Shown: in pieces, positions 53,973 to 63,336 of the stretch
How the letters are laid out: the number at the start of each line of letters is the position of its first letter
How positions within the stretch are numbered: the stretch's first letter is position 1
Source: Planctomycetota bacterium
GTDB lineage: Bacteria > Planctomycetota > J058
Reading direction: 5' to 3'
Length of the DNA: 64,000 nt
NCBI GenBank assembly: GCA_023954375.1
Contig: JAMLIC010000002.1
Coordinates: forward strand, 310,001-374,000
The notes under the pieces: model-generated
What the model was told of the DNA's origin: nothing
Database searches by the model: none
What the model saw: only the letters and a program-made list of their open reading frames with translations
Made by a program: the position numbers and the translations under genes

Positions 53973-55967
53973 ATCGGGGTAGGCCGGGGGTTGCCCCCGC
54001 GCCCCCCAGATCCGACGCCTGATTCGCTATCCGGCTCCTCGGGTCACGCCTTCGCTGCGTGGCGGAGGAGCGGGTCGCTCGCTGGCGGGAGCGGATAGCG
54101 CTCCAGCATGGCGCTGAACTTGGCCCACCTATCCGAGCGCGCTGGGAGCGGCGGTCCAGCCACCGCCTCCAGCTGCCCAGAACCCAGAAGCGGAAGCGGG
54201 AGAGGGCGGTCGAGTTCCCGGTGATCCCGTAGGAACGCGAAGTGCCCTGAGCCGCGCCAGGGCCTGCTGGCTGCCCTTGAGCGACCAGTGGCGGTGCCGG
54301 CGACACCAGTCGTCGACGGCCTTCAAGGCACGGCGGAACGGCTCGCGGCCGTGTTCTGCTTGACGACTCACCCGCCCTTCGTCCGCGCCCAGAAGTGGCG
54401 AAAGCCGAGGAAGTCGAAGTCCTGCGGTTGAGTGCCGAAGGGGTCTTCGCCCTTCTCGGTGGACCGCACGTCGGCCGCCTGAATGGGACCAGGTGGGTCT
54501 TCTCGGTGGAGCGTGAGGTCGTACACCCCGAATCGCTCGGGGGGAGGGCGGCCTTGACCTGGCGCGCGTCAGTTCACCGAAGCGAAGACGATCACTCAGG
54601 GTCGTCCGCGTAGCGGACCAGGAAGGCCTGCCTCCACTGGGTCGGATCTCGCTCGAACCACGTGTCCACGACCAGGTGGAGGCAGACGCTGGCGAGGAGA
54701 GGCGAGATCACTCACTTGAGGAGTGCCTTCGTCGGGACTGAAAATCCCTCTTCTGAGCACACCTGTCGGAGCCACTTTGTCGATCAGGTGGCGCAGCACG
54801 CCGTCACGCACCTCGCTGGTCGAGGATCGCTCGGAGATGGGCGTGGACCAGAGCTCAAGAAACTCCTGATGTCCACCTCGAGCACCAGCCCCTGTCCATG
54901 TCCATCGCTCCTTCGAGGGTCTGGAGCGCCTGTGTACTGGACTGCTTGCTGAAGTCGCATGAACAGTCCAGGAAGTCCTGCTCGTAGATCGCCTCCAGCG
55001 CCATGGTCACCGCCCTCTGGAGGATCTTGTCCTCGATGGTCGGGATCCCCAGGTCGGCTCGTGCCGTCCCCTGGGGGTACACGCCTCACCGGAGGGGCCT
55101 GTAGGTGCCAGCCTTGAAGCGTTCCAGCAGGTCCCGGAGGCTGCCCTCCAGACCCTTTGCATACTGGCCGCTGTCTGGCCATCCCACCCCAGGAGCCCCG
55201 TCCTTGCGAGTGCGCCGATAGGCCTCGTGGAGGAAGTCGAAGCCGATATGGTGCGAGAGCGAGAACGCCATGTCCGGGCGTTCCTCGCCGTTCCGCGATC
55301 CGTCGAAAAGCCAGGAGACGGCTGTGGGCCCTGTATCCCCTGCCTTCTTCCTTCCGACGGCAGGAGGCCGGCCAGTCGGCCGGCTTTCGCTTCCTGCGCC
55401 CCTCGCTCCGCGGGGCTCCCCGGGGAGGGTTACCCCCGCCTCCTCGCTACTAAGGGGCGCTCTGACCTCTGCTCTCCTTCCCCGCTCGGTCGCCTTCGCT
55501 CGGGGCACTCTGCCCTGCCGTCCCCAGGCCCGCTCCCGCGGGGCATGGCTGCGGACCCCCGCGGGCCTGGGTGTTGATAGACCGGTCCCACCGGTCCGTG
55601 AGGCAGGAGACGAGCAGAGCCTCCAGGTTCCTGGGGAACCCTCGTGCACATGCCGCGGTCTACGACCCCGCCGAGCCCACGTGCCTGGCATCCGTCACGT
55701 GGGTGCTGCCTTCCGCTCAGCTGAAAGCGTCGGCCTCGGGTTGGATCTTTCGGGGCTCAATACGCGGCCTACGCACTCCCTGTCTACGCCTCGCAGCGTC
55801 CCGTCGCCGGTAGCTGCGCAAGACTCGGTTCCGGCGGTCGCCATCTTTGCCGGGTGGTCGCCCGGGCCTTCTAGCTTCGGGGTCTGCCCACTGGGTTCCG
55901 ACAGGGGGTTTCAGCGTGACCCTACCCGGTCATGGCGTCCTCCCCCTCCAGGCTTCGCCTGGCGCAC
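53973..55967 (-). mobile_element. Degenerate group II intron
   Basis: The minus strand from 55967 starts GTGCGCCAGGCG, matching the GTGYG 5' end of bacterial group II introns, followed by about 700 bases of domain I-IV-like sequence, then the reverse transcriptase relic. Near the 3' end lies a degraded domain V (GAGCCGGATAGCG ... CGGATC, 54009-54038) followed by a domain VI-like hairpin with a bulged A (CCGGCCTAC) and ending CCCGAT at 53973. The element stands 16 bases after the stop of the secreted-protein gene 55983-57143. The stem of domain V has lost its GNRA loop, so self-splicing is not expected. Confidence 0.8.
54040..55271 (-). pseudogene. ltrA: Group II intron reverse transcriptase/maturase, frameshifted relic
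   Basis: Pieces of an LtrA-type protein follow each other in the right order but in different frames: MAFSLSHHIGFDFLHEAYRR (from 55271), APPVRR, DLGIPTIEDKILQRAVTM, YEQDFLDCS, LVLEVDIRSF, RDGVLRHLIDK, DEGTPQ, the active-site FLVRYADD (near 54601-54620), then VDDWCRRHRHWSL and the maturase part YGITGNSTALSRFRF and WLDRRSQRAR. At least five frame changes and in-frame stops break it. There is no HNH endonuclease domain. YADD is intact, so decay is fairly recent. It cannot make an active protein. Confidence 0.85.
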
Positions 55968-55982
55968 CAGCCGTCGATCACA

Positions 55983-57143
55983 CTACCGCGTCGGCCACTC
56001 GTCCTTGGCGGCCTTCGCGGCGATCAGCACCGGGGCCTTCCCCTCGTAGCCGAGGAAGTAGGCGCGGCGGCCGTCGGCGAACACCCACTGCGTCCAGATC
56101 GCCTGGCGCGCGCCCGGGCCGTCGGCGTCGAGCCCGCGCTGGTGGAGCACGCTCACCGGCAGCCCCGCGGCCAGGCGGGCCTCCTGCATGAACTGCCCGC
56201 GCTCCAGCTTCCCGGCGGCGGCGTTCTGGCCGTGCTGCACGGGCTGCGTGCGCGGCTCGACGACGTCCGCGCGCAGCCGGCGCTCGGCCGCCATCGCGTC
56301 CTCGAGCTCGGCCTGCTCCTTCGTGAGCCACCGGGCGCGGCCGTCGACGGTCCGCTGCAGGAAGCCCTCGTCGGCCTTGAAGCGCTCGTAGGTGACCCAG
56401 CCGGCGCGGGTGCGCACGGCCGCGAGCTCCGCCAGCCGGGCGGCGGCCTGGCGCCGCAGCGGGCTCGCCCCCTCGGGGCCGCCGGTCTCGACGTGCGAGA
56501 GGATCGCGATCGCCGTCGTGCGGTCGCCGAGGCCGTGGTAGTGGGCGGCGAGCGCGAGCCACTCCTCCCACGCGTCGGGGGCCAGGCGCTCGCGCCGGAC
56601 CTCGAGCTCCTGCCGCGCGAGCTGCGTGGCGAGCTGGGCCAGGTCGGCGTCGTCGAAGCGCTCCGCGAGCCGCCGCGCCTCCTGCGCCAGGGCCGCCAGC
56701 CGCGCCGGGTCGTTGCCCGCCTGCCCGGCGAGCTTCTGCACGCGGGCGACGTCGTCGTCGAGGAGGCGCACCGCCTCGACGACGAGCACGATGCGCCCGT
56801 CGGCGCGGTCGGCCCGGCCCAGGAGGGCCACGCGCGACTTCTTGCTCACGAGCCGCGTCCGCGTGCCCGGGAGCAGGTCGTTGGCCAGGTCCGGCTGGAT
56901 CCGCGCGTCCGCGAAGAAGAAGCCCGGCGCGGCCTTGAACAGCGTGACCTGGTTGCCCCAGCACGACTCCCAGCGCCCGACGGCGTGGTAGCGCTTGCCC
57001 ACGGCGGCCGCCGGCAGGCGCCCCCAGCTCTCCTCGGGGAGATGCTCGTGCCCCTCGAGCGCGGGCTCCTGGGCGGCGCCGGGCGCCGCCAGGGCCAGGG
57101 CCAGGAGCGGCGCGCAGAGGCGCAGACGCGCGGCACTCACCAT
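55983..57143 (-). CDS. Secreted protein of unknown function, tandem pair member 2
   Basis: The 386-residue protein has a signal peptide (about 1-24, cut after GAA). The rest is a helix-rich, charged Leu/Ala/Arg domain with WVTYERFKADEGFLQ in the middle and IWTQWVFADGRRAYFLGYEG near the end. Both marks, and the same order, are found in the gene upstream (LSYDEFKGQLGFVR and FEQWVMPDGMRIYFVNG), so the two are distant paralogues. No enzyme motif is visible. ATG at 57143 is 1 base after the stop of the first gene; a GTG at 57152 overlaps it. The intron relic follows 16 bases beyond its stop. Confidence 0.78.
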   Translation of the reverse strand: MVSAARLRLCAPLLALALAAPGAAQEPALEGHEHLPEESWGRLPAAAVGKRYHAVGRWESCWGNQVTLFKAAPGFFFADARIQPDLANDLLPGTRTRLVSKKSRVALLGRADRADGRIVLVVEAVRLLDDDVARVQKLAGQAGNDPARLAALAQEARRLAERFDDADLAQLATQLARQELEVRRERLAPDAWEEWLALAAHYHGLGDRTTAIAILSHVETGGPEGASPLRRQAAARLAELAAVRTRAGWVTYERFKADEGFLQRTVDGRARWLTKEQAELEDAMAAERRLRADVVEPRTQPVQHGQNAAAGKLERGQFMQEARLAAGLPVSVLHQRGLDADGPGARQAIWTQWVFADGRRAYFLGYEGKAPVLIAAKAAKDEWPTR

Positions 57144-57144
57144 G

Positions 57145-58287
57145 TCACTCACCCCCCGCCCCGTCGCCGGGCGACGGGTCCACGCGCTGGAACACGAGGC
57201 CGTTCACGAAGTAGATGCGCATGCCGTCGGGCATGACCCACTGCTCGAAGACGACCGGGCTCGCCCCGAGCTGCTCGCGCGTGCGGTCGACCCGCGCCGG
57301 GTAATGGACGAGGCCGAGGACCATGTCCTTGTTCATGCCCTTGACGACCTCCTTCGACTGCCGGAGGAGGCTCTCGGGCAGGACACCCAGGGGCTCGTGC
57401 TGGAGGAGGCGCCGCCGCTCGCCCTCGCAGGCCTGGAGGAACTCGGCCCGCTCGCGCGGGACCCAGCGGTCGCCCGCGCGCACGAAGCCGAGCTGGCCCT
57501 TGAACTCGTCGTAGGAGAGCCAGCGCCCCAGGTGCCGCTGGGCGTTGAGCTCGCCCGTGAGGGCCTGCTCGGCCTTCGCGCGGACCTCGGCCCCGACCTC
57601 CGGGTGCTCCCACACCTGCGCCAGGACCTCGAGGGCCCGGAGGCGGCGCCCGACCTCGAGGTGGGTCTCGGCCCCGCCCGGCAGCGCCGGGAGCTGCTCG
57701 AGCTCGATCTCGCGCACCTCCCGCTCGAGGTCTCGCCCGAGCTGCGCCAGGTCGCGCCGCTCGTCCGGGTCGGCCTCGGCGTCCTGGTGGAAGCGCGCCA
57801 GCCGCGACTGCACGTAGCGCGCGAGCTCGGCCCGGCCCCGCGCGTCCTTCGGGCCGAGGGCCGCGTGGCGGCGCCGCGCGTGCTCGAGGTCGGACTCGAG
57901 CGCCAGGACGCGCGTCGCGACCAGCACGTACTGCTGCCCGCTCCGCTGGCCCGTGCCGATCACCTGCAGGTTGCCCCGCCGCGGGATCGGCCGGCCGGTC
58001 GAGTCCTGGTCGCGCAGGAGCAGCTGCCGGAGCTGCGCGTCGCGCACGACGATCCGGTCGACGAGCGGCGAGGCGTGCAGCTTGAGCAGCTCGTTGAACT
58101 GCTTGTGGAACTTGACGTAGAGGAGGTTGTAGCGCTGCCCGTCGGGCGCCGTCGGCCCGAGCGCCGCGAACTGCGCGTCGCTCAGCACCTCGTGCCCCTC
58201 GGCGCGCTCGGGCTGCTGGGCCCGGGCGGGCGCGGCGAGCGAGAGCGCGAGCAGCAGCAGGCCCCCCCACGGGGCGATCCGGGTCAT
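57145..58287 (-). CDS. Secreted protein of unknown function, tandem pair member 1
   Basis: The 380-residue protein has a signal peptide (1-23, cut after ARA). It then has a basic domain with strands (LQVIGTGQRSGQQYVLVAT) and long charged helices, then LSYDEFKGQLGFVRAGD and, near the end, FEQWVMPDGMRIYFVNG. It shares its layout with the next gene, as shown there. The ATG at 58287 is preceded by GGAGG and, about 20 bases up, by a TAGGCT box. The first gene of a two-gene operon. The partner and role are unknown; the pair may form a periplasmic complex. Confidence 0.78.
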   Translation of the reverse strand: MTRIAPWGGLLLLALSLAAPARAQQPERAEGHEVLSDAQFAALGPTAPDGQRYNLLYVKFHKQFNELLKLHASPLVDRIVVRDAQLRQLLLRDQDSTGRPIPRRGNLQVIGTGQRSGQQYVLVATRVLALESDLEHARRRHAALGPKDARGRAELARYVQSRLARFHQDAEADPDERRDLAQLGRDLEREVREIELEQLPALPGGAETHLEVGRRLRALEVLAQVWEHPEVGAEVRAKAEQALTGELNAQRHLGRWLSYDEFKGQLGFVRAGDRWVPRERAEFLQACEGERRRLLQHEPLGVLPESLLRQSKEVVKGMNKDMVLGLVHYPARVDRTREQLGASPVVFEQWVMPDGMRIYFVNGLVFQRVDPSPGDGAGGE

Positions 58288-58347
58288 GGCGCGCCTCCGG
58301 CCTGGAGCCTAGCGACCGCCGGCGGCGCGGTCCAACCGGTCGACATG

Positions 58348-60906
58348 TCAGTGGTCCTCACGGTCGAACACGTGCAGGTAGTTCTTGGTCGTCGCCACCA
58401 GCAGGTGCTCCTCGGTCGCCGAGAGCGCCACGGCGCGGCCGGCCTGCTCGGGGAAGCGCGCCTGCCAGGCGATCCGGCCGGTGGACGCGTGCAGCGCGTA
58501 GACGTGCGGGGCGTCGCCGGCGACGACCAGCCGGTCGCGGAAGCGGGCCAGGCAGGGCCGCCCCTTGCCGCCCACGCGGCGGTACTCCGTCTTCCACAGC
58601 GGCCGGAGCGAGGCGGGGTCGAGGGCGCGGACGGCGCCCTGGTGGTTGGCGACGAAGAGCGCCGCGCCCGCCGGGTCGGCGAGGAGGACGAGCCGCTGGC
58701 CCGGCTCGTCGTACGCGGCCTCGCGCGGGCGGCCGGTGGCCGCGTCGAGGAGGACCACCTTGCCCGTCTGGAGGGGCACGGCGAGCGAGTCGCCCAGCGG
58801 GACCGCCGGGCCGTCGAGGAGGGCGGGGGCGTGCCACCCCCAGGCGCGCCGCCCGTCCGGCCGCCACGCGTGGACCCGCGCGTCGCCGGCGGCGACGACG
58901 ATCACCTCGGCCGCGGCCGCGAAGGCCGGGTCGAAGTCGACGCCCGCCTCGGCGCGGTCGGCCCACAGGCGCGGCGCGCCGCCGCCGGGCGGGTAGCAGA
59001 CGACGTCCCCGTCGCGCGTGGCCACGACGACCTTCCCGTCGGGGAGGACGAGCGGGCGGGCGACCACCGGGGCGTCGGCGGGGAACAGGCCGCGGCGGAG
59101 CGGGTCGGTCCCCGGGGCGGCCGCGAGGTCGACGCCGACCACGCCGCCCTCGACCAGGCCGACGAGGAGCAGGTCGCCGCTGAGCGCCGGCGGGCTGAAG
59201 GTGTCGCCCCGCTCGCCGAGCGTCACGCCGTCGAGGCCCGGGACGGTCTGGACGCTGCGCCCCTCGATCCGCAGGGCCCGCAGCCGGCCGTCGCGGCTGG
59301 CGCCGACGTGCGCCCCCGGCGTGTGGGCGAGCGGCGTGTCGAGCCAGCCGTCGCCGATGAACGAGCCGTCCGGGTCGTCGTAGATCGCCACCTTGACGAC
59401 GTCGTTCCAGCGCTTCGGGTCCTCGAAGGTGTGGGTCCACAGGACCCGCTGCTCGTCGCGCCCCTCGCGCTTGGGCGCCTTGACCTCGACGCGCACGCGG
59501 TTCGCCGGGTCGTAGGAGCAGAGCTGGAACTCGGCCTCGGCGCCCATGGTGCCCTGGAAGTAGCCGTTGACGTAGATGTCGAGGCCGGGCGGCTCGGTCG
59601 CGATCAGGAGCGGCAGCTCGACCTTCTTCATCTCGGGCGCGGTCGGGTGCTCCTGCCAGAGCTGCACCGCCTTCTCGAACCAGCCCTGGTAGTCGCGGTT
59701 CGCCTTGCGCCGGATCATCTCCTCGAGGAGCTGCGCCGCGACCGCGCGCGACGGGTCGGGCGGCGGCTTGAGCCAGGCCATGATCCGGTCGCGCGCGGCG
59801 TAGCCGCCGCCGGCGGCGGCGAGGACGAGGACGACGAGGACGGGCCAGAGCCCCAGCCGCCGCGGCGCGCTGGCCTGGCGCAGCTCGAGCTCCTCGAGCT
59901 TGCGCGCCATGTCCTGGCGCGTCGGGTCGAGCTGCGTGATCGCCTCGTAGCACTGGCGCAGGCGGTCGAGGTCGCGCCCGGACTGCTCGAGCTGCTTCGC
60001 CAGGTCCTCGTAGATCCCGAGCGCCAGCCGGTCGGCCCCGGTGCGCCGCAGGCTGTCGGCGAGCGGCACGAGGACCTTGGCCTGGCCGGGGAAGTACTCG
60101 GCCAGGCGCCCGTAGAGGGCCGCGGCCGCCGGGAAGTCGTTGAGCGCGTACGCCTCCTCGGCCCGCTCGACGAGCTCGTCGCGCCCGAGGGGGCGCAGGG
60201 CCCCCTCGCGCACGAGCTCGGCGAGGTGCTTGCAGAGCTCGAACTCGCTCATGAAGAAGCGCTCGCCCAGGCCCTCGACGGTGGTCTTGCCGTCGATCTG
60301 GTCGGGGTCGAGGCGCTCGGGGAGGCCGGCCCGGCAGCGGTCGAGGACGCCCCCGTCGGCGACGACGAAGACCTCCTTGGTCGTCGGGACGAGGTCCTGC
60401 ATCAGGTTCCACTCGTCGAGCCGGCGCAGGGCCTCCATGATCAGCGAGTTGGTGTTGAGCGCCAGGCGGGTGAGGTTCGGCGCCTCGCGGGCCATGTCGT
60501 CGGGGATCTGGTCGGCGATGAACTCGAAGTCGGCCTTGCGCCAGAGGAAGAGGTCGTAGATCTCCTCCTCGATCTGCATGCGGACGAGCTTGTAGATGTC
60601 CTCGTCGGCGCAGAAGCCCTCCTCGACGAGGATCTCGCCCAGCTTCTTCCGGCTCTGCTTCTGCAGCTTGAGGGCGAGGTCGAGGTCCTCCTCGGTGATC
60701 TTGCCCGACGCGATGAGCATCTCGCCCAGGCGCTGGCGCCGGTTCGACGAGAGGAGCGTGATCTCGCCCTCGGCGAAGTAGATCTTCTTCTCCCGCTTCC
60801 CGTCGTTGACGACCAACGTTCCGGAGTGGCGGTTCATGGCCAGCGACTGGAAGATGTCGCTGAGGTTCAGGATCTCGAGGTTGCCCTTGAAGCTCTTTCC
60901 AGCCAT
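58348..60906 (-). CDS. DUF4388 (PATAN) / TPR / membrane / PQQ-propeller sensor protein
   Basis: The 852-residue protein starts with a DUF4388 domain (about 1-55; NLEILNLSDIFQSLAMNR, GTLVV, YFAEGEITLLSS) and a GspE-N-like helical repeat (about 57-125; LGEMLIASGKITEEDLDLAL, LGEILVEEGF). Helical TPR-like repeats (about 245-340) lead to one membrane helix (about 351-367). Outside stand a PEGA-like domain (PPGLDIYVNGYFQGT, about 438-475) and a PQQ-like propeller (about 520-852). This layout of inside regulator and outside binding propeller suggests a sensor or scaffold; no enzyme domain is visible. The start ATG fits the DUF4388 start. It is divergent from hemW and shares a promoter region with it. 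Confidence 0.88.
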   Translation of the reverse strand: MAGKSFKGNLEILNLSDIFQSLAMNRHSGTLVVNDGKREKKIYFAEGEITLLSSNRRQRLGEMLIASGKITEEDLDLALKLQKQSRKKLGEILVEEGFCADEDIYKLVRMQIEEEIYDLFLWRKADFEFIADQIPDDMAREAPNLTRLALNTNSLIMEALRRLDEWNLMQDLVPTTKEVFVVADGGVLDRCRAGLPERLDPDQIDGKTTVEGLGERFFMSEFELCKHLAELVREGALRPLGRDELVERAEEAYALNDFPAAAALYGRLAEYFPGQAKVLVPLADSLRRTGADRLALGIYEDLAKQLEQSGRDLDRLRQCYEAITQLDPTRQDMARKLEELELRQASAPRRLGLWPVLVVLVLAAAGGGYAARDRIMAWLKPPPDPSRAVAAQLLEEMIRRKANRDYQGWFEKAVQLWQEHPTAPEMKKVELPLLIATEPPGLDIYVNGYFQGTMGAEAEFQLCSYDPANRVRVEVKAPKREGRDEQRVLWTHTFEDPKRWNDVVKVAIYDDPDGSFIGDGWLDTPLAHTPGAHVGASRDGRLRALRIEGRSVQTVPGLDGVTLGERGDTFSPPALSGDLLLVGLVEGGVVGVDLAAAPGTDPLRRGLFPADAPVVARPLVLPDGKVVVATRDGDVVCYPPGGGAPRLWADRAEAGVDFDPAFAAAAEVIVVAAGDARVHAWRPDGRRAWGWHAPALLDGPAVPLGDSLAVPLQTGKVVLLDAATGRPREAAYDEPGQRLVLLADPAGAALFVANHQGAVRALDPASLRPLWKTEYRRVGGKGRPCLARFRDRLVVAGDAPHVYALHASTGRIAWQARFPEQAGRAVALSATEEHLLVATTKNYLHVFDREDH

Positions 60907-60948
60907 GCCCGTCGTGGCCGCGGGGCACGTGGGGCCGCGGCGAGGGGG

Positions 60949-60955
60949 TATTCTA
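60949..60955. promoter_or_regulatory. Overlapping divergent -10 boxes (TATTCT / TAGAAT)
   Basis: The sequence TATTCTA reads as TATTCT on the plus strand (18 bases before hemW) and as TAGAAT on the minus strand (43 bases before the DUF4388 gene). Only one polymerase could use it at a time. Confidence 0.4.
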
Positions 60956-60972
60956 GGCACCGAGCACGGGTT

Positions 60973-62175
60973 ATGCATGCCCAGCCGCACGAGAACTTTT
61001 CCGGTCCGGCCCTGAGCCTTGCCGACCGCCTGCCGCTGTGCAGCCGGCGGCCGCGCGCGCTCTACGTCCACCTGCCGTTCTGCGCCCGGCGCTGCCCCTA
61101 CTGCGACTTCGCCGTGGCGCCCTGGCGCGAGGGGGTCCGGCTCGAGGCGCGCTACCTCGCGGCCCTCGAGGCCGAGGCCCGGGCGCGCGCGCCGGCGAGC
61201 TTCCGGCCGCGGACGGTCTACCTGGGCGGGGGGACGCCGACCGAGCTGACGGGCGACGGGATCGCGCGGCTCGTCGACCTCCTGCGCCCGTGGACGGCCG
61301 GCGCGGTCGAGGTCACGGTCGAGGCGAACCCGCGCACCCTCCTGCCCAGGAAGCTGGCCCCGCTCGTGGAGGGGCTCGGGATGACCCGGCTGAGCCTGGG
61401 CGCCCAGAGCTTCACGCCGCGGCTGCTCGAGGCGCTCGGGCGCTTCCACCGACCCGAGGACGTCGCCCGCGCCGTCGGCCTGGCCCGCGACCTGGGCGTC
61501 GGCGGCGTGAGCATCGACCTGATGGTCGCGATCCCCGGCCAGACCCTGGCCGACGTCGAGCACGACGTCGACGCGGCGCTGGCGCTCGCGCCCGACCACG
61601 TCTCGGTCTACTGCCTGACCTACGAGCCCGGGACGCCCTACCACCGCCGGCGGCGCGCGGGCGCGCTCGTGGCCCACCGCCCGGGCGCCGAGGCGCGCAT
61701 GCTCGGCCTCGTGCGGCGGCGCCTGCGCGCGGCCGGCTTCGAGCACTACGAGGTGTCGAACTACGCCCTGCCGGGGCGGCGCTCGCGCCACAACCGGGTC
61801 TACTGGCGCAACCACCCCTACGTCGGCCTGGGCAACGGGGCGGCGTCGCACCTGGACGGGGTGCGGCTCATGAACCACCGCGACCCGCTCGCCTACGTCG
61901 AGGCGGTCGAGCGCGGCGGCGAGGCCGTCGCCGAGCGCGAGGGGCTCGCCCCCGCGCGCAAGGTGCGCGAGACGGCCTACCTGGCCCTGCGCACGAGCCG
62001 CGGCCTCGACCCGGCGCGCTTCCGGCGCGACACCGGCGTCGACCCGCGGGCCTACTTCGCCGACGAGCTGGCGAGGCTGACCGCGCTCGGGCTCGTCACG
62101 GCGCGCGGAGAGCGGGTCGTGCTCACGGGGCGCGGGGTGTCGCTCGCGGACGCCGTGGGCCGGGAGTTACTTTGA
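60973..62175 (+). CDS. hemW: HemW-like radical SAM protein (coproporphyrinogen III oxidase-related heme chaperone)
   Basis: The 400-residue protein has the radical SAM cluster motif CARRCPYC (CxxxCxxC, near residues 37-44) after YVHLPF, then LGGGTPTEL, SLGAQSF, SIDLMVAIPGQT and the late HNRVYWRNHPYVGLGNGAAS typical of HemW. HemN proper has a longer N-terminal part and other residues, so HemW, a heme carrier, is more likely. ATG at 60973 gives an N-terminal extension of about 30 residues before the core, so a start further in is possible. The kinase gene follows 4 bases later. Confidence 0.92.
   Translation: MHAQPHENFSGPALSLADRLPLCSRRPRALYVHLPFCARRCPYCDFAVAPWREGVRLEARYLAALEAEARARAPASFRPRTVYLGGGTPTELTGDGIARLVDLLRPWTAGAVEVTVEANPRTLLPRKLAPLVEGLGMTRLSLGAQSFTPRLLEALGRFHRPEDVARAVGLARDLGVGGVSIDLMVAIPGQTLADVEHDVDAALALAPDHVSVYCLTYEPGTPYHRRRRAGALVAHRPGAEARMLGLVRRRLRAAGFEHYEVSNYALPGRRSRHNRVYWRNHPYVGLGNGAASHLDGVRLMNHRDPLAYVEAVERGGEAVAEREGLAPARKVRETAYLALRTSRGLDPARFRRDTGVDPRAYFADELARLTALGLVTARGERVVLTGRGVSLADAVGRELL
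62168..62173 (+). promoter_or_regulatory. -10-like box TACTTT 6 bases before the kinase start
   Basis: TACTTT lies in the last codons of hemW, 6 bases before the GTG at 62180. It fits the leaderless pattern, but the kinase could also be read from the hemW transcript. Confidence 0.3.
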
Positions 62176-62179
62176 ACGG

Positions 62180-63325
62180 GTGACCGACGGCCGCCGCTCG
62201 AAGCTCGAGACCGCGCTCCTCGACTCGCGGCTGCTCACGAGCGACGAGGCGGCCGAGGCCAGCGCCTGCGAGGGCGGCCTGGCCGGGTGGCTGCGGCGGG
62301 GGCGGCTGCTCCCGCCGGCGCTGATCGAGCAGGCGGAGCGGGGCGAGCCCCTGCGCCTGGGCCGCTACGTCGTCATGGGGCGTCTGGGCAAGGGCGGCAT
62401 GGGGGCCGTCCTGCGCGCGCGCGACGACGCGCTCGGGCGCGAGGTGGCGCTCAAGGTGGTGCGGCCCGACGGCGGCGACGAGCCGGAGACCCTGCGCGAG
62501 CGCTTCCGCCGCGAGGCCCTGGCGCTGGCCCGGCTCGACCACCCGGGGGTCGTGCGCGTCTACGACCTCGAGGCGCTGCCGGACGGGCTCATGGTCCTGG
62601 CCATGGAGCGCGTCGAGGGCTGCTCGGTCGAGGAGCGCATCCGGAGAGGCCCGCTGCCCGAGCGCGACGCGCAGCGCCTCCTGCGGCAGGTGACGCAGGC
62701 GATGATCGCCGCCGAGGCGCAGGGGATCGTCCACCGCGACCTCAAGCCCGGCAACGTGCTCTGGGTGGCCGAGGGCGACGTCTACAAGGTCTGCGACTTC
62801 GGCCTGGCCCGCTTCCAGCGCGAGGCGCCCTCGGGCGGCGGCCAGCTCACGCAGGCCTGCACGGTCCTCGGGACGCCCTTCTACATGAGCCCCGAGCAGG
62901 TGGCCGGCGACGCGCTCGACGCGCGCTCGGACATGTACAGCCTGGGGCTCAGCCTGCACGAGGTGGTCACGGGGAAGGTCCCGTTCGCGGGCCCGCGCCT
63001 GGACGAGGTCCTGCGCCGGCGCCTGCGCGAGGACGTGCCCAACCTGCGGCGCGTCGCGCCCCACGTGTCGCCGGGCCTGGCGCGCGTCGTCGCCTGGATG
63101 ACCCAGCGCGACCGCGCGCGGCGGCCGGCGACGTGGAAGGCGCTGGCCAGCGAGCTGGCCGCGCTCGGCGACTCGGAGCGCCTGCGGCGCGCCAGCGGCG
63201 AGCGCGCGCGGGCGGCGCCCGCCGCCCGGCCGCCGGGGCCGCGCGTGCCGGTCGTCGCGCTCGTCGCGCTCGCGCTGGCGGCGGGCGCGGCGCTGGGCGC
63301 GCTGGCGGCGTGGCTGGGGCGGTAA
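62180..63325 (+). CDS. Tail-anchored Ser/Thr protein kinase
   Basis: The 381-residue protein begins with a short helical part (1-55; EASACEGGLAGWLRRGRLLP) that recalls the start of the kinase at 9712. Its kinase domain (about 62-335) has GKGGMG, ALKVV, HRD (185-187), DFG (206-208) and GTPFYMSPEQ. One membrane helix lies at the very end (about 357-378), leaving three residues outside. It is therefore tied to the membrane with no outside sensor and must take its signal inside. It lies 4 bases after hemW. Confidence 0.92.
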   Translation: MTDGRRSKLETALLDSRLLTSDEAAEASACEGGLAGWLRRGRLLPPALIEQAERGEPLRLGRYVVMGRLGKGGMGAVLRARDDALGREVALKVVRPDGGDEPETLRERFRREALALARLDHPGVVRVYDLEALPDGLMVLAMERVEGCSVEERIRRGPLPERDAQRLLRQVTQAMIAAEAQGIVHRDLKPGNVLWVAEGDVYKVCDFGLARFQREAPSGGGQLTQACTVLGTPFYMSPEQVAGDALDARSDMYSLGLSLHEVVTGKVPFAGPRLDEVLRRRLREDVPNLRRVAPHVSPGLARVVAWMTQRDRARRPATWKALASELAALGDSERLRRASGERARAAPAARPPGPRVPVVALVALALAAGAALGALAAWLGR

Positions 63326-63336
63326 CCGAGCCCCGG

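Noticed and set aside
56995..60972. Apparent N-terminal extension of hemW by 1300 residues
   Set aside because: It is antisense to three real genes and has biased composition. The radical SAM fold begins after the ATG at 60973.
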